From Nocardioides cavernaquae (GTDB taxonomy: Bacteria; Actinomycetota; Actinomycetes; Propionibacteriales; Nocardioidaceae): DNA of 64,000 nucleotides. How positions within the stretch are numbered: position 1 is the first letter of the stretch; every line of letters begins with the position of its first letter. Position numbers and translations under genes: made by a program. The notes under the pieces were generated by a model. It had not been told where the DNA came from, searched no databases, and saw nothing but the letters and a program-made list of their open reading frames with translations. Shown piece after piece: positions 36,378-46,363 of the stretch. The DNA is taken from assembly GCF_003600895.1 (NCBI RefSeq), contig NZ_QYRP01000002.1:2294001-2358000 (forward strand). The letters run 5' to 3'.

Positions 36378-37735
36378 CTACGCGCTGGCTCGCCGCGGTC
36401 GTGACCGCAGCGGTCGTGACACTGAGTGGCTACGTCTTCGCCCAAGGCCCTGGCGAGGGCGACGAGGAGGACGTCGAACTGGTTGCCGTCTTCACCGACG
36501 CCAGCCCACTCGTGGCAGGAAACGTCGTCAAGGCATCCGGGGTCGACGTCGGGACGATCACCGACGTCGCTCTCCGGAACGGCAAGGCGGAGGTCACCAT
36601 GCAGGTCGACCCCCGGGTGCTTCCGCTGCACGAGGACGCCACCGCGACCATCACCACCCAGGACCTCCTCGGCGAGCGCTTCGTCCTGCTGAAGCGAGGC
36701 ACGCCCGACGCACCCGCCATGGGATCGCCGATGACGATCCCCGTCGAGAACACGAAGCGGGTGGTGGATCTCCAGGACGTGCTCGACTCGGTCGACACCC
36801 CCACCTCCGTGGCGCTCGCAGCTCTCCTCACCGACACCGGTGAGGGCCTCCGAGGTGAGGGCAAGCAGGCCGACAAGGCGATCGCCGCGCTGGCCCCCGC
36901 CATGCGACAGGCCAAGGACCTGACGGCGATCCTTGATGACCAGAACGCCCTCCTGACCCGTCTGATCGACAACGCACAGCCCGTGGCATCCGCGCTCGCG
37001 TCGAATCGCGGCGCACAGCTGAACCAGCTCGTGGATTCTGCGACTCAGTCCCTCGAGGTCGTTGCCTCCGAGCGCACTGCCTTGCGAACGGCGCTGGAGC
37101 GGCTCCCTCAGACGATCACCAGCTCACGGGCGGCACTGGCGCAGCTCGCCGGTGCGGCCGAGCCAGCTCGCCGCACACTCGCAGCGTTGCGGCCCGTCAC
37201 GGACGATCTCGAGGACATCAGTGGCGAGCTGAAGCGGTTCTCCGACGCGGCTGATCCCGCACTCGCGTCCCTTCCGCCAGTCCTCCGCCGCGCCGACAAG
37301 CTGCTCGCGCAGGCAGCCCCCGTCGTCAAGGCCCTGCGCCCCGCGGCACGCGACCTGGTCCCGACCTCGGCTGCGGCGGCGCAGCTCACGACGGAGTCGC
37401 TCAGCGGCAAGAGCTTGACGGACCTCCTGGAGTTCGTGAAGGGCTGGTCGATGGCAACCAGCGACTACGACGCGATCAGTCACTACTTCAAGGCAATGGT
37501 GCCCTTGTCGCCGAACTCCCTTGGCGATGACGCTGCGGCGCTCGTCCCCATCCTTCCGGACGATCTCCTGCACGGCCTCCCCATGCCCACGGCACCACAG
37601 CTGCCGAACGACGGTGAACCAGGCTCGTCCGTGTCTCTCCCGATCCCGGGCGGCGACGACAGCCTGAGCTCCACCGGTCTCTCCCAGCAGCAGGAGTCCA
37701 GCCTCGTCGAGCAGCTCATCGGAGGTCTGCTGTGA
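36374..37735 (+). CDS. Mce family protein 2
   Basis: A 453-residue Mce subunit. The short signal-anchor helix is at residues 4-24 and an acidic spacer (GEGDEEDVE) precedes the MCE domain VFTDASPLVAGNVVKASGVDVGTI (written in part). A long helical section and a Gly/Ser/Asp-rich tail follow. The VFTD-LVxGNxVKxxGVxVGxI pattern is like MceE subunits, which are normally lipoproteins, yet there is no lipobox Cys. The start overlaps the previous stop (ATGA). Confidence 0.88.
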   Translation: MTTRWLAAVVTAAVVTLSGYVFAQGPGEGDEEDVELVAVFTDASPLVAGNVVKASGVDVGTITDVALRNGKAEVTMQVDPRVLPLHEDATATITTQDLLGERFVLLKRGTPDAPAMGSPMTIPVENTKRVVDLQDVLDSVDTPTSVALAALLTDTGEGLRGEGKQADKAIAALAPAMRQAKDLTAILDDQNALLTRLIDNAQPVASALASNRGAQLNQLVDSATQSLEVVASERTALRTALERLPQTITSSRAALAQLAGAAEPARRTLAALRPVTDDLEDISGELKRFSDAADPALASLPPVLRRADKLLAQAAPVVKALRPAARDLVPTSAAAAQLTTESLSGKSLTDLLEFVKGWSMATSDYDAISHYFKAMVPLSPNSLGDDAAALVPILPDDLLHGLPMPTAPQLPNDGEPGSSVSLPIPGGDDSLSSTGLSQQQESSLVEQLIGGLL

Positions 37736-39033
37736 GTATCAAGGTGACGCCCGAGTTCCGGGCCCGCGCCCTTGCCTTCAAGGCCGGCATGGTCGTCCTC
37801 GTCCTCGTGTCGGCCCTCCTCTTCGTGACGTTCAAGGCACAGACGGGCATGCCGTTCGCCAAGACCACCGAGGTGCAGGCGTTGGTGTCCGACGTCCACT
37901 CGCTGCGTGCAAACGATGCCGTCCGCCAGAACAGCAGGCGCATCGGCCGGGTCAGCGAGGTCGACTACCAGGACGGTGCTGCGCTGGTGACGATGGTCCT
38001 CGACGGAGAAGTCAAGGTCTACCGCGACGCCCACGCCGCGGTGTGGGACCTGTCGGCGCTGGCAACCAAGTTCGTGGAGCTCAACCCAGGCACGCCTGAG
38101 GCGGGCGCCCTTGGCGCCACGCCGATTCCGGCAAGCCAGACCGAACCCTCGGCTGACCTCTACGAGTTGCTCGACGTCCTCGACCCGAAGACGCGAGCCG
38201 CAGCGACTTCCATGCTTCGTGAGGTCGGGGGCGGAGTTGCCGGCCACGCCGAGGACCTGCACGCCTTCCTTGAGACCTCGCCGGACCTCCTCGCCGACCT
38301 CGGCACGGTTTCGCACGCCCTTGCCTCGCCCGAGGCCGACCTGCCTGAACTCCTCGAGGACGTGGACGCGCTGTCCAGCAGGTTCCGTGGCCGCGAGCGC
38401 GAGCTGCAGCAGCTCGTGGCGCAGAGTGCGACAACCCTGACGTCTCTGCGGGTGGACGCGGGGGAGCCCTTGCGTCAGACCCTCCACCGCCTTCCGGACA
38501 CGCTGGCCCACACGGAGCGGGCGATGAGCCGCCTCCAGACCCCGCTGGCCAACACCGCTCAGGCGATGCGAGCCCTTGAGCCCGGCGCCGTGGCGCTGGG
38601 GCACTCGGAGAAGGACCTGCGCGGCTTCCTGCGTGACTCCGTGCCGGTCGCGCGAAAGGTGGCCCCGGTGGCTCACCTGGCCACCCCCGCCCTCGAAAGG
38701 CTCACCCAGATGATGTCCGCGGCACGTGCACTTGCACCTCGCGTCCAGGAGGCCATTGCGTATCTCAGGGTGCCGCTGTCCGTCCTGGCGCCGTACGCCC
38801 CCGAGATGGCGTCGCTCTTCCTGCGTGGCAGGAGCTTCGTGTCGCAGGGGCCCGAGCCGGGCGTCCGCTATGCCCGCCTCGGTGTGACGCCTGGCGTCAA
38901 CACCCTGACGGGCGGACTGATCGCCTCGGGCGACCAGAGCCTGCCCCAGAACCAGTACCCGAAGCCGGGTGAAGCCGAGAACGATCGTGCCAAGGGGCTG
39001 TTGCCCCCCGGCCTCCCCCTGGGAGGGAACTGA
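37732..39033 (+). CDS. Mce family protein 3
   Basis: A 433-residue Mce subunit starting at GTG 37732, which overlaps the previous stop (GTGA). The membrane helix is at about 18-37, after a basic cytoplasmic segment (KVTPEFRARALAFK). The MCE domain has VRQNSRRIGRVSEV where other family members have a G-V-xVG turn, a somewhat divergent form. Helical region up to about 330, then a polar tail ending in GLPLGGN. Confidence 0.87.
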   Translation: MSIKVTPEFRARALAFKAGMVVLVLVSALLFVTFKAQTGMPFAKTTEVQALVSDVHSLRANDAVRQNSRRIGRVSEVDYQDGAALVTMVLDGEVKVYRDAHAAVWDLSALATKFVELNPGTPEAGALGATPIPASQTEPSADLYELLDVLDPKTRAAATSMLREVGGGVAGHAEDLHAFLETSPDLLADLGTVSHALASPEADLPELLEDVDALSSRFRGRERELQQLVAQSATTLTSLRVDAGEPLRQTLHRLPDTLAHTERAMSRLQTPLANTAQAMRALEPGAVALGHSEKDLRGFLRDSVPVARKVAPVAHLATPALERLTQMMSAARALAPRVQEAIAYLRVPLSVLAPYAPEMASLFLRGRSFVSQGPEPGVRYARLGVTPGVNTLTGGLIASGDQSLPQNQYPKPGEAENDRAKGLLPPGLPLGGN

Positions 39034-40493
39034 TGAACACGCGACGTACGTTCGTGAAGTCCATTCCGGCATCGCCCAAGGCGGCAGGAATCGCCGTCAT
39101 GGTCGGCCTGCTGGCCTTCGCCCTGATCGCCTTCAACCGGCCCCGGGTGCAGACCATGCTCACCTCGGGTGAAGTCCTCAACGCCGACTTCTCCCAGTCC
39201 TACAAGCTCGTTCCCTTCCAGAGCGTTGTGAAGCTGGCTGGCGTCGAGGTCGGCACCGTGACGGGTGTCGACCGTGCTCAGGACAACCAGGCCCACGTCG
39301 AGATGAAGCTCGATGACGGCACCCTGGACAAGCTCGGCACTGCACCTGAGGCGAACGTCCGGCCGACCCTTGTCCTGGGCGGGACCTACTACGTCGAGCT
39401 GGTACGCGGCGGCGAGAATGCTGCAGCCAGGGAGGGCTCCACGATCCCGGTCGACCACACGACTGTGCCTGTGGAGCTGGACAAGGTCATCTCCGCGCTC
39501 ACCCCGTCAGCGGTGGAATCGGTCCACGGCACGATCGGCAGCCTGGAGAAGACGTTCGACAAGGACGGACAGCGCGAGGTCGCAGACCTCGTGACAACCG
39601 CCCCGCCGACCTTGCGGTCCTCCACCAAGGTTCTGGACGCGCTCCGGGGAACAAGGCCCACCACGGACCTCACGGTGCTCGTCGCCGGGCTGCAGCACAC
39701 GTCGGCCGCGTTGACGGAGGAGCGCGGTCGCCTCACGGCGATCCTCGACGACCTGGCGACGACGACCGACGCCCTGTCCGACGAGCGACGCGCGATCGCC
39801 GCGACGCTCGACGAGGCACCGCAGACCCTGGCCGTGACCCGGGCCGGCCTCGCCGACCTGGACAGCACGCTCGACAAGCTGAGGGCCACGGCCGACGACT
39901 TCAGGCCGTCCGCCCGTGCGCTCGGCCCGCTCCTCGCCGACCTCGACCCGGTCCTCGTCACCGCCCGTCCGGTCATCGCGGATGCCCGAGCAGTCTCGCG
40001 ACTCGCACGTCCGCTGGTGGAGGACCTGGTTCCGGCCGCGGTCGATGCGAAGAGCGTGCTCGACGACGTCAACGGCCCAGTCATGGACCGCGCGAACGGA
40101 CCGCTCACGAAGGCGGTGCTCAACCCCTGGCACGGCACCGGCAAGTACAGCGGTGGCGGCAACGACCAGGAGCTGTACAAGGAGCTGGCCTACTTCCTCT
40201 CCGACACCGCTGACGTCTTCAAGTTCCACGACCAGAACGGGGCACACGGACGCCTGATGGCCGGCGTCGGCCTCAGCACCGTGGGCGGCATCATCGGCGG
40301 ATCGCTCGAGGAGTACCTCGAGTCACTCGGCCTCCAGCTGCCGGCCGGGCCGCAGGAAGGCGCCAACCTCGGTGAACCGGCGCCGCCGCTCGGCAGTTCC
40401 CCGTCCTCGAGCGCCGGAAGCGGCGCGTCCCTTCCCGGTGCGGGCCTCGTGCCCCTCCAGCTCCCGCTGGTCACCCCCAGGAGTTCCCGATGA
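39033..40493 (+). CDS. Mce family protein 4
   Basis: At 486 residues the longest Mce subunit here. Membrane helix about 18-36, MCE domain with VVKLAGVEVGTVTGV, a long helical region, then a distinct C-terminal portion (KFHDQNGAHGRLMAGVG, GGIIGGSLEEYLESLG) and a Pro/Ser-rich tail. Its ATG shares one base with the previous stop. Confidence 0.88.
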   Translation: MNTRRTFVKSIPASPKAAGIAVMVGLLAFALIAFNRPRVQTMLTSGEVLNADFSQSYKLVPFQSVVKLAGVEVGTVTGVDRAQDNQAHVEMKLDDGTLDKLGTAPEANVRPTLVLGGTYYVELVRGGENAAAREGSTIPVDHTTVPVELDKVISALTPSAVESVHGTIGSLEKTFDKDGQREVADLVTTAPPTLRSSTKVLDALRGTRPTTDLTVLVAGLQHTSAALTEERGRLTAILDDLATTTDALSDERRAIAATLDEAPQTLAVTRAGLADLDSTLDKLRATADDFRPSARALGPLLADLDPVLVTARPVIADARAVSRLARPLVEDLVPAAVDAKSVLDDVNGPVMDRANGPLTKAVLNPWHGTGKYSGGGNDQELYKELAYFLSDTADVFKFHDQNGAHGRLMAGVGLSTVGGIIGGSLEEYLESLGLQLPAGPQEGANLGEPAPPLGSSPSSSAGSGASLPGAGLVPLQLPLVTPRSSR

Positions 40494-41746
40494 ATGATCA
40501 AGGCAGGCTTGCCGCATGGCTCGAGCGGCTGAGGACCGTCCCCGGCCTGGGGCGCGACGTGTCAGCACTGGCGGTCCTCATCCTCGTCGGCGTGCTCTCC
40601 ACCGTGGGCATCAAGTCGTATCTCGGTGGCTCAGCCCCGTGGAGCGACGAAACCATCCTCAAGGTCGAGTTCGCGCAGGTTCCGGGGCTCAACCCGAAGA
40701 GCCAGAACAGCGTGACCATGGCCGGCGTTCGCATTGGCAAGGTCACTGCGGCCGAAGCGACCAAGCGGGGCACGGCTGTCATCACGATGACGCTCGAGGG
40801 AAAGCATGAGGTGTTCAAGGACGCCCGCGCGGTGCTGCGCCCCAAGAACCCCTTGAACGAGATGCAGATCGAGCTCAACCCGGGATCGGACTCCGCCGGC
40901 CTGCTGGGTGAGGACGAGGTCATCCCGGTCAGCCAGACCGCGCGTCCTGTCCAGGCGGACGAGATCCTGAGTCACCTCGACGAGCGTTCGCAGCTCGCGC
41001 TGACGGACCTGCTCCAGGAGTCCGATGTGGCTCTTGCCCGGGCACCGGAGACACTGCCCGCCGGGCTCAACGCCACCAACGAGACGCTCGGCTCACTGGG
41101 GCCGGTGGTGGAAGCACTCGAGACCAGGCGCGCGAAGATCGCTGCACTGGTCAGCGCGCTCTCCGACATCGCAGGGGCCGTCGGTCTCAACGACGAGCGG
41201 GTGACGCGGCTTGCCAGCGCCACCCAGGGGACCCTGTCGGCGCTCGCGGAGAGTGACGGCGCCTTGAGGGCGAGCCTGCGCCAGATGCCCGGGCTGACAC
41301 ACGACCTTCGCCAGGCGCTCGACAGCACCAGCGCTCTCACCACCCAGCTCGACCCGACCCTCGACAACCTCAGGAATGCCTCGGACGTCCTCCCGGGAGC
41401 GCTCACCCGCTTCCGCTCGACCGTGGGGCACCTTGGCGAGACGCTCGATGCCGCCAAGCCGGTCCTCGACAAGGCCCGGACCGTCGTCGTCGATGCACGG
41501 CCCCTGGTCGCGGATGCCCGGACCTCCCTGCGGACCATCAAGACGATCACCGGCCCGCTGGACCGGGACACCCAGACCGTCATGAGCTACCTGACCGACA
41601 TCCAGGCATTCATCTACAACACCTCGTCCGTCTTCGGAGCCGGCGACGCCAACGGCAGCATCATCCGCGGCCACCTGATCGTCCCGTTGCCGGGTGGCGG
41701 CGTGCTGCCCAACTCACTCACCCAGGGCCAAGGAGACAGCCGATGA
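40490..41746 (+). CDS. Mce family protein 5
   Basis: A 418-residue Mce subunit with ATGA overlap to the previous gene. A 23-residue cytoplasmic segment precedes the membrane helix (about 25-44). The MCE domain begins at ILKVEFAQVPGLNPKSQ and contains VTMAGVRIGKVTAA; the helical section ends near DIQAFIYNTSSVFGAGD, a motif typical of the Mce C-terminus. Confidence 0.88.
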   Translation: MNDQGRLAAWLERLRTVPGLGRDVSALAVLILVGVLSTVGIKSYLGGSAPWSDETILKVEFAQVPGLNPKSQNSVTMAGVRIGKVTAAEATKRGTAVITMTLEGKHEVFKDARAVLRPKNPLNEMQIELNPGSDSAGLLGEDEVIPVSQTARPVQADEILSHLDERSQLALTDLLQESDVALARAPETLPAGLNATNETLGSLGPVVEALETRRAKIAALVSALSDIAGAVGLNDERVTRLASATQGTLSALAESDGALRASLRQMPGLTHDLRQALDSTSALTTQLDPTLDNLRNASDVLPGALTRFRSTVGHLGETLDAAKPVLDKARTVVVDARPLVADARTSLRTIKTITGPLDRDTQTVMSYLTDIQAFIYNTSSVFGAGDANGSIIRGHLIVPLPGGGVLPNSLTQGQGDSR

Positions 41747-43044
41747 ACAGGCAACTCACCCAAGGCGCGGGCCGGACTGCAGCACTGCTCGTGTTCTTCG
41801 GAGTCTGCGCAATCATCATGTACGTCCTGTTCTCGGGCACCGGCGTGCGTCGTCCGTTCGTCGACAGCGGCGAGTACACCTCGACCGTCGTCATGAAGGA
41901 CGTCGACAACCTGGTCAAGGCCGGTCAGGTGCAGATTGCCGGTGTGAAGGTCGGCCAGGTCCGCTTGGTCGAGCCCAACCCGGACGGTGAAGGGCTGCGC
42001 GTCGAGTTCGCGATCGATGACGAGATCGCGCCGATCCACGAGGGAGCCCGGCTTCGGGTCGCCGAACGCTCCCTGGTGGGGGAGACCTACCTCCAGCTGA
42101 CCGACGGGCAGGGTCCGGAGCTGCCGAGCGGCACGGAGCTCCCGGCAACCGCAGTGCAGCAGAGTGTCCAGCTCACCGACGTGCTTGCCAGTCTCGATGA
42201 GGAGTCGCGCGGCGAGATGCGGACCCTGCTCCAGACCCTCGGTGCGACAACCCGCGGGTCGAAGGGCGACTTCGACAGCCTGATGACGGGACTGGGGAAC
42301 CTCGGAACTGAGGGCTACACGGCCATCGACGCGATCGCGTCCCAGTCCGAGGACCTGGAGAAGCTTGCGCGCCAGACCTCGCAGGTGCTCGAGGCACTCG
42401 ACACCGGCGAGGGGCAGATCGCCACCTTGGTGCGCAGCGCGAACCGGGTCACCGCCGCGACCGCCGGTCAGCGCGGAGCCATCGAGGACACCCTCCGCCA
42501 GGCCCCGGGAACGCTCGACACGCTGTCGACCGCCAGCGACTCGCTGGTGACACTGGGTGACGCGCTCAACCCGGTTGCGAAGGACCTTCGTGCTGCCGCT
42601 CCGGACCTCACCACGGCACTGCGCGAGCTCCCGGCGACGACGAAGGACCTGCACGGCATGCTGGCACCGATGTCGGGTGTTCTCGACAAGGCGCCCGCGA
42701 CACTGAAGCGGGTTCCGACGTTCGCGGGCGACGTCACGACGTTGATCCCGACGGCCCGCGCGACGCTGGCTGATGCCAACCCGATGCTGGCCTACCTGAA
42801 GCCCTACGGGCCCGAGCTGGCGGCGTACTTCGCCAACTTCAACGCGGTGCTGAACTACCGCGACGAGAACGGCGCGTACTACCTGCGCCTCACTCCTCTG
42901 GTGAACACCCACTCGCCGCAGCTGCCCGTGTCGACCAACAACCTGCTCGGCAACTACACGAACCCCTACCCGGCACCTGGCGCCGGATCGCGTCCCGGAC
43001 CGTTCAAGGGTGAGTACCCGCGCATCCACAGGGCGGGCGAGTAG
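41743..43044 (+). CDS. Mce family protein 6
   Basis: A 433-residue Mce subunit, last of the six. Membrane helix about 12-31, MCE domain with VQIAGVKVGQVRLV, long helical region and the conserved C-terminal part LAYLKPYGPELAAYFANF followed by NYRDENGAYYLRL. Start overlaps the previous stop (ATGA) and the next gene begins two bases after its stop. Confidence 0.89.
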   Translation: MNRQLTQGAGRTAALLVFFGVCAIIMYVLFSGTGVRRPFVDSGEYTSTVVMKDVDNLVKAGQVQIAGVKVGQVRLVEPNPDGEGLRVEFAIDDEIAPIHEGARLRVAERSLVGETYLQLTDGQGPELPSGTELPATAVQQSVQLTDVLASLDEESRGEMRTLLQTLGATTRGSKGDFDSLMTGLGNLGTEGYTAIDAIASQSEDLEKLARQTSQVLEALDTGEGQIATLVRSANRVTAATAGQRGAIEDTLRQAPGTLDTLSTASDSLVTLGDALNPVAKDLRAAAPDLTTALRELPATTKDLHGMLAPMSGVLDKAPATLKRVPTFAGDVTTLIPTARATLADANPMLAYLKPYGPELAAYFANFNAVLNYRDENGAYYLRLTPLVNTHSPQLPVSTNNLLGNYTNPYPAPGAGSRPGPFKGEYPRIHRAGE

Positions 43045-43046
43045 CC

Positions 43047-45332
43047 ATGCGGATCGTGCGGATCCTGGGCTGGGTCGTCACCGCCGCGGCTGTCGTCGCG
43101 GTAGTGGTGGCCGGCCTGGCTCAGGTCCGCACGGACACGACCACCCGGTCGATCCTGCCGCTCTCGGACCCGAGCCAGAAGGCCAGCCTCGAGGCAGCTC
43201 GCTCGTTCGGCGGCGACCCGGTGGTCGTCCTGGCCGAGACCACGAAGGCTGGAGCCCTGCTCGAGAGTGAGCAGGTCGAGCGACTTGTCGGCCTCGAAGG
43301 CCGACTCTCCAGGCTTCCCGACGTCGCTGTGGTCTTCGGGCCGGGCACCGTGCTCAACCAGGTCGCCGGGCAGGCCCAGAACATGCTCGCGACCATCGTC
43401 GGCCGCCGGGACGCCTTGCAGATGGCCGCCGAGGCTCGGGCGCAAAAGGCGGGCCTGTCGGCACCGGCCGTTCGGGCAGCTGGCCGCAAGGCCACCGAGG
43501 CATACGACGTGCGCTACGGCAGCCTCCTGGTGAAGGGTTTGCCCGCCGGTCTCCCGACGCTCCGCAACCCCCGGTTCGTCCGGGCTGTGGTCCTTGACCA
43601 GGACGGCCAGCCCCGCCAGCAGTGGCGCTTCGTCGTCCCGAGCCCGTACGCCGTGGCGATCGTCGTCCGCCCGCGCGACCAGCTCGACCAGTCCGCTACC
43701 GAGCGCCTGGTGAAGGCGGTCAAGCGTGAGGTGAAGGCAGCCGGCCTGGACACCGAGCGCGTGACGGTGACCGGCATGCCGGTCGTTGCTGCCGGGCTGG
43801 GCGATGTGCTGGCCCGAGAGATCCCGCGGCTGGGCGGCATCGGCCTCGCCCTGATCGCTGGTTGTTACCTCCTGCTGCCGTGGCTGCGCCCGCGCCGGGC
43901 CCGGCTGTTGCCGCTGCTCGCGACAGTGTCTGCGACGCTGGCCGTGCTCGCCGCCTTCGGATGGCTCGACCACCCGCTCTCGCTCGGTGTCGTTGCGTTC
44001 CTGCCGATCGTCCTCGGCACCGGCAGCGACTTCCCGGCGTACCTGGTCCGGGGAGCAGACCGCCGGAAGGTGGTCGTCGCGGCGTTGGCCGCGGCCGCGG
44101 GTTTCGGATCCCTCGCGGTCTCCTCGGTGCCCTTTGTCCGCGACCTCGGCCTGGCGCTCGCGATGGGCGTCCTGGCTGCAACCGCACTGGGCCTGCTCAT
44201 TGCGCGCGGTCGTCAGCTCACGACACCGGCGTTGCCCGAGACGGGGGACCCGGGCAACGACCGCGGCACACCACTCCCGCCGCGGCTTGGTTCGCGTGCA
44301 CGTGGCGCGGTCCTTCTCGTGGCCGCCGCCTGTGCGATCGCCGGTTGGGTCGCGCTTCCCGGCCTGAAGGTGGAGTCGCAGCCGGAGCAGCTGGCCGCTG
44401 GCCTGCCTGCCCTCGACGACGCGAAGCACGCCGAGGAAGTCATCGGCTCGGCTGGTGAGGTGCAGATCCTGGTTCGCGGCAAGAACGTCCTCGAACCGAA
44501 GACGCTGGCCTGGATGCGTGAAGTGCAGGACGTGGCCGTCCGCCGCTTCGGGGACCGTCTCCACCCGATCGTCAGCCCCCCGAGCCTGCTCGCCTTCCTC
44601 GGCACGGACCCGACGCCCGAGCAGATCCGTGCCGGTCTGGCCCAGTTGCCGTCGTACCTGCGAGGTGCGGCACTGCGCAGTGACGGTCGTCAGGCGGTGC
44701 TCAGCTTCGGCATCGAGCTGGAGGATGTCGCTCAGCAGCGGGATCTCCTCGATGACCTCCGGGCCGCCATCCCTGAGCCCCCGGCTGGCATCGACGCGGA
44801 TCTTGCCGGTCTTCCCGTGGTGACCGCGCGAAGCTACGAGCTGGTCTCCAGTGGCAGGTATCTGGACGGCTTCGTGGGCATTGCCGCTGCTGGACTCGTC
44901 CTGCTGATCGGTCTCCGTCGTCGCTCGGATGCGCTACGCGCGATCCTCGCCGCTTGCCTCGCCACCGGTTGGGGCTTCGCGGGTGCAGGAGTGCTCGGCC
45001 TGACCCTCACCCCGTTGACCGTGGCGCTCGGATCGCTGGCGACCGCGACCGCCTGCGAGTTCACGGTCCTGCTCGGGGCGGCCCGCGCAGGGCGGGGCGA
45101 TCTCCTGGGCCGGTCGGTCCTCGTTGCGGCGCTCGCGGCCACCTGCGGCTACCTGGCTCTCGCATTCTCCGGGCTCGCGGTCATCCGCGACTTCGGACTC
45201 TTCCTGGCGTCGACCGTGGCCCTCTCGTTGCTCGCGGCCCACGTCGTACGCCTCGTCCTCCCCGACCGCGGTGCGCGGCCACGCACGCCTGTTGTCGACC
45301 TTGCTCCAGTCCCCGAGGAAGTGCTCGTATGA
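43047..45332 (+). CDS. MMPL/RND-family membrane transporter
   Basis: A 761-residue protein with two halves, each a single helix, a large periplasmic loop and a bundle of about five helices, as in MMPL transporters. An acidic residue sits in the proton-relay helix of the first half (GTGSDFPAYLV, near residue 330) and in the second half (TACEFTVLLGAARAG, near 673). It is shorter than MmpL3 and lacks a large cytosolic tail. Being inside the Mce operon it may move the same lipid or a partner lipid. Its stop overlaps the next ATG. Confidence 0.85.
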   Translation: MRIVRILGWVVTAAAVVAVVVAGLAQVRTDTTTRSILPLSDPSQKASLEAARSFGGDPVVVLAETTKAGALLESEQVERLVGLEGRLSRLPDVAVVFGPGTVLNQVAGQAQNMLATIVGRRDALQMAAEARAQKAGLSAPAVRAAGRKATEAYDVRYGSLLVKGLPAGLPTLRNPRFVRAVVLDQDGQPRQQWRFVVPSPYAVAIVVRPRDQLDQSATERLVKAVKREVKAAGLDTERVTVTGMPVVAAGLGDVLAREIPRLGGIGLALIAGCYLLLPWLRPRRARLLPLLATVSATLAVLAAFGWLDHPLSLGVVAFLPIVLGTGSDFPAYLVRGADRRKVVVAALAAAAGFGSLAVSSVPFVRDLGLALAMGVLAATALGLLIARGRQLTTPALPETGDPGNDRGTPLPPRLGSRARGAVLLVAAACAIAGWVALPGLKVESQPEQLAAGLPALDDAKHAEEVIGSAGEVQILVRGKNVLEPKTLAWMREVQDVAVRRFGDRLHPIVSPPSLLAFLGTDPTPEQIRAGLAQLPSYLRGAALRSDGRQAVLSFGIELEDVAQQRDLLDDLRAAIPEPPAGIDADLAGLPVVTARSYELVSSGRYLDGFVGIAAAGLVLLIGLRRRSDALRAILAACLATGWGFAGAGVLGLTLTPLTVALGSLATATACEFTVLLGAARAGRGDLLGRSVLVAALAATCGYLALAFSGLAVIRDFGLFLASTVALSLLAAHVVRLVLPDRGARPRTPVVDLAPVPEEVLV

Positions 45333-46363
45333 AGCTCCCCGCCTTCGTGAGTGATCGATCCACGACCATCAAGATCGCCGCTGTTGCGGTCGTGGTGGCG
45401 CTCGTCGTCGGGGGAGCGGTGGGCCTGCGCGCGACGCGCGGCCTGCCGGATGACGCAGCCTTCGCCTACGGCGACCAGGTGGTGACACAGGCCGACCTCG
45501 ACCGTCGCATGGAGGTGCTTCGTGCGCTGTACGGCGTGCAGGAGCCCACGGACAAGGCTGACCGGGAGGAGTTCCTTCGTGCCTCCGCGAAGGCAGTCGC
45601 GGTGAGCATGGTCCTCGACGATGCAGCTCAGGACAAGGACGTCGTGATCTCCGAGAAGAGCGCGCGCGACACCCTCGACCGGATGGTCGCGCAACAACTA
45701 GGAGCAGACCCCGACCAGGCGTTCACTGACCTGCTTGCGAACTTCGGGGTCTCCGAGGACGACGTCCTTGATGAGGTGCGCCGCCAGCAGGCCATTGCCC
45801 GGCTGTTCCAGGTGGTCACTGAACACGTCGTTGACGGGGTGACGCAGGACGACGCCGAGGCGTTCTACGACGAGGACCCGGCGCAGTTCGCCATGCCGGA
45901 GCGACGCAAGCTCGGCAACATCGTCGTCGCAACCCGTCGTGAGGCCGCAGCACTGATGACCCGGCTCGCCGATGGGGAGAGCTTCGCCGCCCTCGCCCGC
46001 GCACAGAGCCTCGATGACTCCACGCGCGACCAGGGTGGTGCACTCGGCACGGTCGCCGCCAGCGAGCTGGAGGACGGCTATGCAGCGGTGGCCTTCAAGG
46101 CAAGGGAGCGCACCGTGTTCGGGCCGGTGCAGACCGATGACGGCTGGAACGTCGGGATCGTGCTGAGCGTCGTTCCCGCGGGGCAACCGTCCTTCGTCGA
46201 TGTCGAGAAGCAGGCAACGGAGTCGGCGCGCTCGGACCGTGCTCTCAAGACCTGGCGTTCCTGGTTGAAGAAGCGGATCGAGCAGGCCGACATCGAGTAC
46301 GCCGCTGCGTACCTCCCGACCGATCCGAACGAACCCCCGGCCCTGGCGGGAGACACGCCGTGA
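45329..46363 (+). CDS. SurA/PpiC-like peptidyl-prolyl isomerase, membrane anchored
   Basis: A 344-residue protein: one N-terminal membrane anchor (about 14-33), a SurA-type helical chaperone segment (DQVVTQADLDRRMEVLRALY onwards), and a parvulin domain at about 190-290 (RRKLGNIVVATRREAA, DQGGALGTVAASELEDGY, FGPVQTDDGWNVGIV). It faces outside the cytoplasmic membrane and could fold or assemble the Mce or MMPL proteins. Coupled to the MMPL gene by an ATGA overlap. Confidence 0.85.
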   Translation: MKLPAFVSDRSTTIKIAAVAVVVALVVGGAVGLRATRGLPDDAAFAYGDQVVTQADLDRRMEVLRALYGVQEPTDKADREEFLRASAKAVAVSMVLDDAAQDKDVVISEKSARDTLDRMVAQQLGADPDQAFTDLLANFGVSEDDVLDEVRRQQAIARLFQVVTEHVVDGVTQDDAEAFYDEDPAQFAMPERRKLGNIVVATRREAAALMTRLADGESFAALARAQSLDDSTRDQGGALGTVAASELEDGYAAVAFKARERTVFGPVQTDDGWNVGIVLSVVPAGQPSFVDVEKQATESARSDRALKTWRSWLKKRIEQADIEYAAAYLPTDPNEPPALAGDTP

